Source: Ursus arctos
Lineage: Eukaryota; Chordata; Mammalia; Carnivora; Ursidae
Direction: 5' to 3'
DNA: 64,000 bases
Assembly: GCF_023065955.2 (NCBI RefSeq)
Contig: NW_026623100.1
Span: 69,072,727-69,136,726 of the forward strand
The position numbers were made by a program, and so were the translations under genes. Below, in pieces: positions 58,233 through 64,000 of the stretch. Below the pieces are notes generated by a model that saw nothing but the letters and a program-made list of their open reading frames with translations, searched no databases and had not been told where the DNA came from. The stretch's first letter is position 1. Every line of letters begins with the position of its first letter.

Positions 58233-58464
58233 ATGAGTATGTTCCAAATATTTCTTAGACTGAATCTGGCAACTGCTTGTGATTCCACATTAGCCTGACC
58301 TCTAACTAGCAGGGCTGTTGATATTTAGTATTCTCTTCTTTCTGTTCTTTTTGCCAGAACTGAGTCTCATTCTTCTGCTAATTTTTCATTGCCCATAAAC
58401 TGAAATCCACTGCAAAGACAAAAGGAGGGAACATGTATTTTTCCCCTTAATTATAATAAAATTA

Positions 58465-58615
58465 TAATACAGGTATTATTATCCCCAGTGTATAAAGAAG
58501 AAAACTGAAGTTCATATGTTCAAAACTGCTCCTGGGATCACAGAGCTACCCAGTGGAGTCAGTCCTAGAATATGAAGTAGTCTGAGTCCAAAGTCATTCC
58601 CTTTCCACTTAAAGA
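58465..58615 (-). mobile_element. MIR SINE, reverse orientation
   Basis: Reversed MIR order: aggtattattatccccagtg, gaagaaaactgaagttcat, gatcacagagctacccagtg, gtctgagtccaaagtcattc. Confidence 0.7.
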
Positions 58616-58718
58616 TACTATTAGGAAGAATAAAGCAGAAATTCAAAGACTTGGCATTGCATTAGGGTGGGTGAGTGGGGCAGTATTTTTGTACTGATTG
58701 AGGAGTTTTGACCAAAGT

Positions 58719-59647
58719 AGGATAGTATCCAAAATATATAAAGCATTTATAAAACTCAACACCCAAAACACAGGTAATCCACTTAAAAAATGAGCAGAAG
58801 CCTTGAACACACATTTCTCCAAAGAAGATACAGAAGGCCAACAGACACATGAAAAGATGCTCAACATCACTGATCATCAGGGAAATACAAATCAAAACTA
58901 CAATGAGACATCACCTCATACCTGTCAGAATGGCTAAAATTAACAATGTAAGAAACAACAGGTGTTGGCGAGGATGTGGAGAAACGGGAACCCTACAATA
59001 CTGTTGGTGGGAATGAAAACTGGTACAGCCACTCTGGAAAACAGCTTAGAGTTTCCTCAGAAAGTTAAAAATAGAACTACCCTGAGATCCAGCAATTGCA
59101 TTACTAGGTATTTATCTAAAGAATCAAAAATACTAATTTGAAGGGATACATGAACCCTGATGTTTGTAGCATTACCTAAAATAGCCAAATTATGGAAAAA
59201 ACCCAAATGTCTATCAACTGATGAATGGATAAAGAAGATGTGGTGTACATACACAACGGAATATTACTCAGCCGTAAAAAGAATGAAATCTTGCCCTTTG
59301 CAATGATGTGGATGGAGCTAGACACTATTATGCTAAGCAAAATGTCAGAGAAAGACAATACCATATGATTTCACTCATATGCAGAATTGAAGAAACAAAA
59401 CAAACGAGCATAGGGAAAAAAAGAGAGAGAGGCAGACCAAGAAACACACTCTTAACTATGGAGAACAAACTGATGGTTACCAGAGGGCATGTGGGTGGGG
59501 AGATGGGTTAAACAGGTGATGGGGATTAAGTGGTGCACTTACTGTGATGTTACATGTGTCGTATGTACTATTGAATCATTAAATTGTATACCTGAAACTA
59601 ATATTATACTCTATGTTAACTAACTGAAATTTAAATAAAAACTTAAA
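58719..59647 (+). mobile_element. Carnivore L1 3' end
   Basis: 5'-truncated L1: agtatccaaaatatataaag, aaaagatgctcaacatcact, tggcgaggatgtggagaaac, atggataaagaagatgtgg, cagccgtaaaaagaatgaaa, ggttaccagagggcatgtg, and a 3' end at atttaaataaaaacttaaaa. The terminal ORF2 coding region is broken by stops and indels. It is the opposite orientation of the related fragments at 41885-42895 and 46195-46650. Confidence 0.92.
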
Positions 59648-59649
59648 AA

Positions 59650-60060
59650 AGAACTCCAGATACTGATGTTGAGATCTCAGGCCGGGTGAGAGCAATGGTG
59701 CCTGGACCTCTGTAAGTTGCAGAGCCGAGCTCACTGTGCTGCTTCTTGTAAGTCAGCTTCTGGAAGGCAACAGTGAAGAGCCATCTTGGACATGCAGGGA
59801 GAAGAAAAACCCAAAGCAGTGACTTGAAACCACATTTCCTTGTCCCTGTTCCCAGAGCCTCCAGATAAGTTATCTTACATCTTCTTGCTTTAGTCCCTAT
59901 TCATAGAATAAAACAAAGACCAAATTCTAAATCCTAATTCTAGGAACCATTTACAAAACTCAGTGCCCTTTCCTCCATCTGTCCTCCTTCACTGACAAGA
60001 CATAACTCTCCCACATGTAGGAAAATCACCCAAATTATATGAGCTAATTATCCATGTCAT
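59650..60060. other. No recognised feature
   Basis: Unique-looking sequence. Confidence 0.4.
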
Positions 60061-60099
60061 CTCTCTCTCTGTCTCTGTCTCTGTCTCTGTCTCTCTCTA
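60061..60099. repeat. (CT)n/(CTGTCT)n repeat
   Basis: Pyrimidine tract with regular ctgtct units. Confidence 0.95.
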
Positions 60100-61622
60100 A
60101 ATTATGGTCACCTTTAAGAGAATCCAATTGTTTTGTTTGTTTGTTTTTAGCAGAAGATTGAACCACCTTTTGGAATATAAAAGAATGTGCTAATTGGAGT
60201 TCAAATCAAATAATGGGACACATTCTAAATTTATACTTCTAAAACAAATTAGCCTCACCTGTGCACCCCTAACTCCATGGATTCCACACAGAAGAATGAC
60301 TCAAAGTCACCTTCAATCTGTCCATCCTTACAACCTGACAATGATTGCTTTTTGTTTTGTTTTGCCTCTTTCAACCAGAAGTAACTGCTCTTAACTGTGA
60401 GATTATGCAGCTCTGTTTGGAAAGCTTTTGTGAGTCCCTGTAGTATAATGACTTTCCTTTAGAGAGCATGTAATTTTAGGTTCTTGCATAACAGCACAGA
60501 TTTTTATGGTATTACTAAACTTTGTAATTTTATTTCCCTCTGACAATTAAGTGCACATTGATGTTATGGAATTTTTTCTTCCTTCCATCACAGTTGGATG
60601 AAATTGGAAAGGCAGACTGTGCTGTGCTGGGAGTGTTCATGTCTAGAAGTGTAAACGTTTTGTGATTCCCTTGTTGAAGATCCATTTCACACATAGGCAA
60701 ATCCATCACATTGCTACTGTTTGCTTTCAGTTACAAACAAGCTGTAACCCAAAACACACAATGCACCAACCAAAAACAATCAATGTGTCATTTATGTTCT
60801 CCCTTTGTTTAGGAAATAGTTTAACAGTTTACAGTACATTAGCTCAGATGTTTAAACTAACCTTTCTGCAGAAAGTGAGCATCTTCTGAATAAATGCATT
60901 TTTTTTCCTCTTGGAATTCATCATTTCTCATCACTAGCCATGTCACTTTCTTGTCTGTTGCACTCAGACCTGGGCAGTAACACCTGTCTTCTATAGAGAC
61001 CCTTGCTGCTTCCCTTTGCTATGTAAATGAGGCACATCACCTGTTCAGATCCAGGCAGCTGAATGCAGATGACTATAAACTGAGCAACCGCATTTGGACA
61101 TGTATGATTCACTCTGTCCCTTGGAGGCAAGGTGAAGGTTTCTCTACCACAAAGATGAGTATTCAGTACCCATTAGTCATATGACAATTGGCCCCTGAGT
61201 CCCTCTAAATTGAATTTTGTAATTTATCCAAGAATCTCTAAGAATGATAATGCTCTCTTTTAATTTTCATCTGTTGGCTTTAATCCAGTCCCTGATGATT
61301 AGAGTTTTGCAGGCTTGCTAGGACTTAATGATGCCTCTCCTAGAAAGGTTTATATGATCAGTAATAGTATGATCCCAAGACAGGGTGGATAGAAACTCTG
61401 AAATTCAGTCTGGCTCAGCCTCTACTCTATGGTCAGGTGTAGGCATTTCCCACTGGAAATCACTTCCCATAGTTGGCAGATCCCATGTCCTTATACTCTG
61501 TCACTCAGATTTATGAAATGGAGGTATTACACAAATGTTTGTGATCTCCAATCCATATAATAACTTTATCTTAAAATCTACCAGTGGCTCTTGCTCCTTC
61601 CCTAACACTTGGATATACTCTC
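60100..61622. other. Repeat-free block, possible conserved non-coding sequence
   Basis: No interspersed repeat recognised over about 1.5 kb, unusual for this window. Moderately AT-rich, with balanced composition and no strong open frame. Candidate regulatory sequence only. Confidence 0.35.
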
Positions 61623-61624
61623 TT

Positions 61625-62206
61625 ATGGACTGAGTGTTCACCACCACCACCCCCAATTCATATGTTGAAGCCCTAACCCCTAATTTGGCTGTATTTGGAG
61701 ATGGGATCTCTAAGGAAGTAATTAAGATTACCATTGTGTGTGTATGTGATGAGAGCACCTGAAATCTACTCTCTTAGCAAGTTTCCAATATACAATACAG
61801 TATTATTAACTATAGTCATCATGCTGTATGTCAAAACATATCGTACTTCTTAAATATATACAACTGTCATTTAAAATTTCTTAAAGAAAATCTCTAAAAT
61901 TGTTTTTAATTAAAAAAAAAAAGATTAAATGAAGTCACAAGGGTGGTCTGATCCCATAGGATTAGCGTCCTTATAAGAAAATATGCCAGAAAGTTTTCTT
62001 CCCCAGCACACATGCACAGAGGGAAGGCCACCGGAGGACACAGTGAGAACGGGGCCATATTCAAGCCAAGAAGAGAGCTCTCACCAGAAACTAACCGTGC
62101 TGGCACCCTGATCTCAAAATCTGCCTCCAAAATTGCGAGGAAATAAATTTCTCTTATTTAAGCCCTCCAGTCTATGATATTTGTTATGGCAGCCTAATAG
62201 ACTCAT
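61625..62206 (+). mobile_element. MaLR (MST/MLT1A-type) LTR split by an L1
   Basis: LTR landmarks before and after the insertion: ccaattcatatgttgaagcc, gtatttggagatgggatctc, aatgaagtcacaagggtggt, cgtccttataagaaaatatg, gaggacacagtgagaacggg, gccaagaagagagctctcac, aataaatttctcttattt, cctccagtctatgatatttg. It is interrupted at 61731-61920. Confidence 0.85.
61731..61920 (+). mobile_element. 5'-inverted L1 3'-end insertion
   Basis: The first part (61745-61828) is L1 3' UTR in reverse (ctactctcttagcaagtttc, cagtattattaactatagtc). The second part (about 61830-61920) is the following L1 3' UTR in forward orientation (tcaaaacatatcgtacttc, taaatatatacaactgtcat) with a poly(A). Flanking aagatta at 61724-61730 and 61921-61927 is a minimal target-site duplication. 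This layout is the signature of twin priming. Confidence 0.7.
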
Positions 62207-62940
62207 ACATGCTCATGTGTATAAGTTATCCTAGAAGCCATCTTAAAATTCTTGGGGTTTTCACGAAAGAATTTGCAGATGAATCAGGACCCATTTTCTA
62301 CACACAAAACACCATCTCCAAAATTAAACAATCAAGAAATTAATACATGTAGATGTATGGTCTTGGATTTAGCAGCCTGGGCAAATAATTATGGATTTAT
62401 TCCCTCTAAACTTTGAAGCTTGCTTCTATGAGCTATCCTGAATAAACTCAAAATAGTCAAGAAAGGAAAGGAAAAAAAAAAGTTTCCTCATTAGAGGTCT
62501 GTCCACTAATGTCCAGCATGGTGTGTCTAGAAGCAATATCTCAGAGCTCAGAGATTTTGCTGAGGTAAGGATATAATGCCAGTCTGTTCGTCCTTAACTC
62601 CCTGAATACTCACTTTTCACATTGGTCAAACCCACCAAACACCCATTACTTTTTCTAACAGATGTTTTCCCCAGATTCAGGAACCTCAATTGTTAGGCTG
62701 ATTAGACTGCAAAGTTTAGTGGCTGCCCTGGCCGAAGTGTGAACACACAGAATAGAGCAGGCCCCACACACTGCCACGTGAGGGTGATCCTTCTGTGGCC
62801 ATTCTGTCCGCAGTCATTCAAGAAATTCTCCAGCAAAACTGACTCATGTGGGTTTAATAAACAATTTAATTGGGTCCAAGAAAATAATCAGGAACCTTTG
62901 CCTGGTGTATCAATGTAGACTGCAAATCTATAGCTTTCGT
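62207..62940. other. No recognised feature
   Basis: Unique-looking sequence. Confidence 0.4.
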
Positions 62941-62944
62941 TTTT

Positions 62945-62964
62945 GGGTGGGTGGGTGGGTGGGT

Positions 62965-62998
<34 letters not shown>
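62945..62998. repeat. (GGGT)n followed by (GT)n
   Basis: Six runs of three G separated by single T (62945-62967), then about 30 bases of GT. The first part satisfies a G-quadruplex pattern; the second is a Z-DNA-prone tract. Confidence 0.97.
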
Positions 62999-62999
<1 letters not shown>

Positions 63000-64000
63000 G
63001 TGGGCTAGGAAGTTTTTATTGGAATTGTTATTTTTAAGCATGCATGAAACATCCTGTGTACTGAAAATTGTGGAGATCTGAAGATCCAAAATGGACTTAA
63101 GCGAGCCATGCACACCTCAGGAACTCAGTCAGCATTAGATTTCTTCCTTCTCACAGGTGTCCCATGCCAGCTGGTTCCCCTTCCCCCTCACTCCTCTTTC
63201 CTTCCCAAGTTCAGTGCTTTCAGCTAAACCTCTGGGGCATTCCCTGTACTCTGACTATTTTAATTGAGAATAGGGATATATAAATGTGGAGGAGGGGATG
63301 AACTTAGCCTCCTCTTTGACTGAGGCACCTGTTCAGTGAAGGTTTATCCAGTAAGAACTCAGTGATCCAGGTTCTCAGAGAAATTTTTCACCCTGTGGTA
63401 AGACTTGCTCTTCTTCCATGTGTTGACTACAGATTATGATTAATGACTGTCTCCCCACTCATCTGGCCCAAATCCCCTCTAGACCCTCCGCTGGGACTAT
63501 GTAGTGAGACTAGAAATGCATTTCTCTTCCCCAAACTCTGTCTCCCATTCCTGGGGGGACTCTGCAGCTTCTTGATGAACAGGGCTGACAGGGGAGCCTG
63601 TGTATATCCCGGCCAAATTCAAAGAAGGATTTATGAATCCTGAGCGGGATTTTCATGCTGTCTATACCACCGTGAAATTATCTGCTGATTCCATTTAGTG
63701 AACAAGGCAGCAGGTTGGAGCCTGCCATTCCCAAGCACAGCAGAGATTATGTGGTCACAATGCTAATGTGATAATGCAGAGACTAATGAACAGGACTTCT
63801 ACTGGGGAGGTGGGCTTATCCAACCCAGCATCACTTTTCTAGTGCCTCAATCGGAGGCAAATGAAAGAAGGTATGTTTGCACATTATTTCTCCACTTATT
63901 ACTTATGCACAGGGTATATTATTCAAAATAAGCAATTATCCCAAAGAAAACAAAACTATTTGCAGTTCCCAGGAGAGAATTTGCCCCTTTGAGGAAGTTA
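63000..64000. other. Repeat-free block at the window end
   Basis: No repeat or gene recognised. The part from about 63640 to 63830 (catgctgtctataccaccg, gtcacaatgctaatgtgata) has the balanced composition typical of conserved non-coding elements, but conservation cannot be judged here. Confidence 0.35.

Noticed and set aside
58643..59364. Minus-strand hydrophobic frames over the carnivore L1
   Set aside because: Antisense of the L1 ORF2 3' end, not an independent gene.
1..64000. CRISPR arrays, operons, prokaryotic promoters or defence systems
   Set aside because: All repeats are mammalian transposons or microsatellites. No array with regular unique spacers exists.

Overview
This window reads as AT-rich, non-coding nuclear DNA from a carnivoran mammal. 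The strongest lineage signal is eleven tRNA-derived SINEC (Can-SINE) copies with the diagnostic 'gcctgggtggctcag' head, CT-rich middle and AATAAA-type tail. The two youngest-looking copies (36856-37056 and 49610-49790) carry the 'ctctcgctggctgtctct' module and have near-perfect long target-site duplications. From memory that module fits bear or giant-panda SINEs better than dog, cat or weasel ones. Typical young dog SINEC_Cf copies are absent. I infer a non-canid caniform, most likely an ursid; the ursid step is inference.

I found no convincing protein-coding gene. The reading frames are short, and the only ones with recognisable protein similarity are decayed LINE-1 fragments. I saw no tRNA or rRNA gene apart from SINE heads, no CRISPR array, and nothing prokaryotic. 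The window is best described as intergenic or deep-intronic sequence built from layers of transposable elements.

Layout: 0-16 kb is mostly ancient DNA: MIR, L2, MaLR-type LTR remnants, a Tigger-like end and an L1M 3' end, plus one SINE, a three-copy purine-rich unclassified repeat (11.96-13.88 kb) and a GC-richer repeat-free block (7.2-7.8 kb). 16-20 kb holds L1M remnants, three SINEs and a Tigger-type DNA transposon (19695-20130). 21.0-27.9 kb is an L2 element split by a roughly 5.8 kb, nearly full-length but dead L1 on the plus strand. 28-34 kb is mixed old repeats with two SINEs. 34.4-37.9 kb holds L2 ORF2 remnants, then an L1M/HAL1-like element carrying a young SINE. 38-41.7 kb is mostly repeat-free and includes a small exon-like segment. 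41.7-45.2 kb is an old minus-strand L1M interrupted by a younger L1, an LTR-like repeat and a SINE. 46.2-47.0 kb is a carnivore L1 3' end abutting a 131/132-bp near-perfect inverted repeat, the most striking structure here. 47-53 kb is mostly unique with two SINEs and an L1M end. 53.4-57.3 kb is a plus-strand L1M/HAL1-like element with a nested MaLR LTR and a SINE. 58.7-59.6 kb is a plus-strand carnivore L1 3' end. 60-64 kb is mostly repeat-free, except for a MaLR LTR split by a 5'-inverted L1 insertion and a G-quadruplex/(TG)n tract.

The elements do not work together as a pathway. Their interest lies in insertion order, repair scars, and a few candidate regulatory or exon-like islands. All repeat-family names come from remembered consensus patterns, without database comparison, and boundaries are usually good to about 10-30 bases for old elements.
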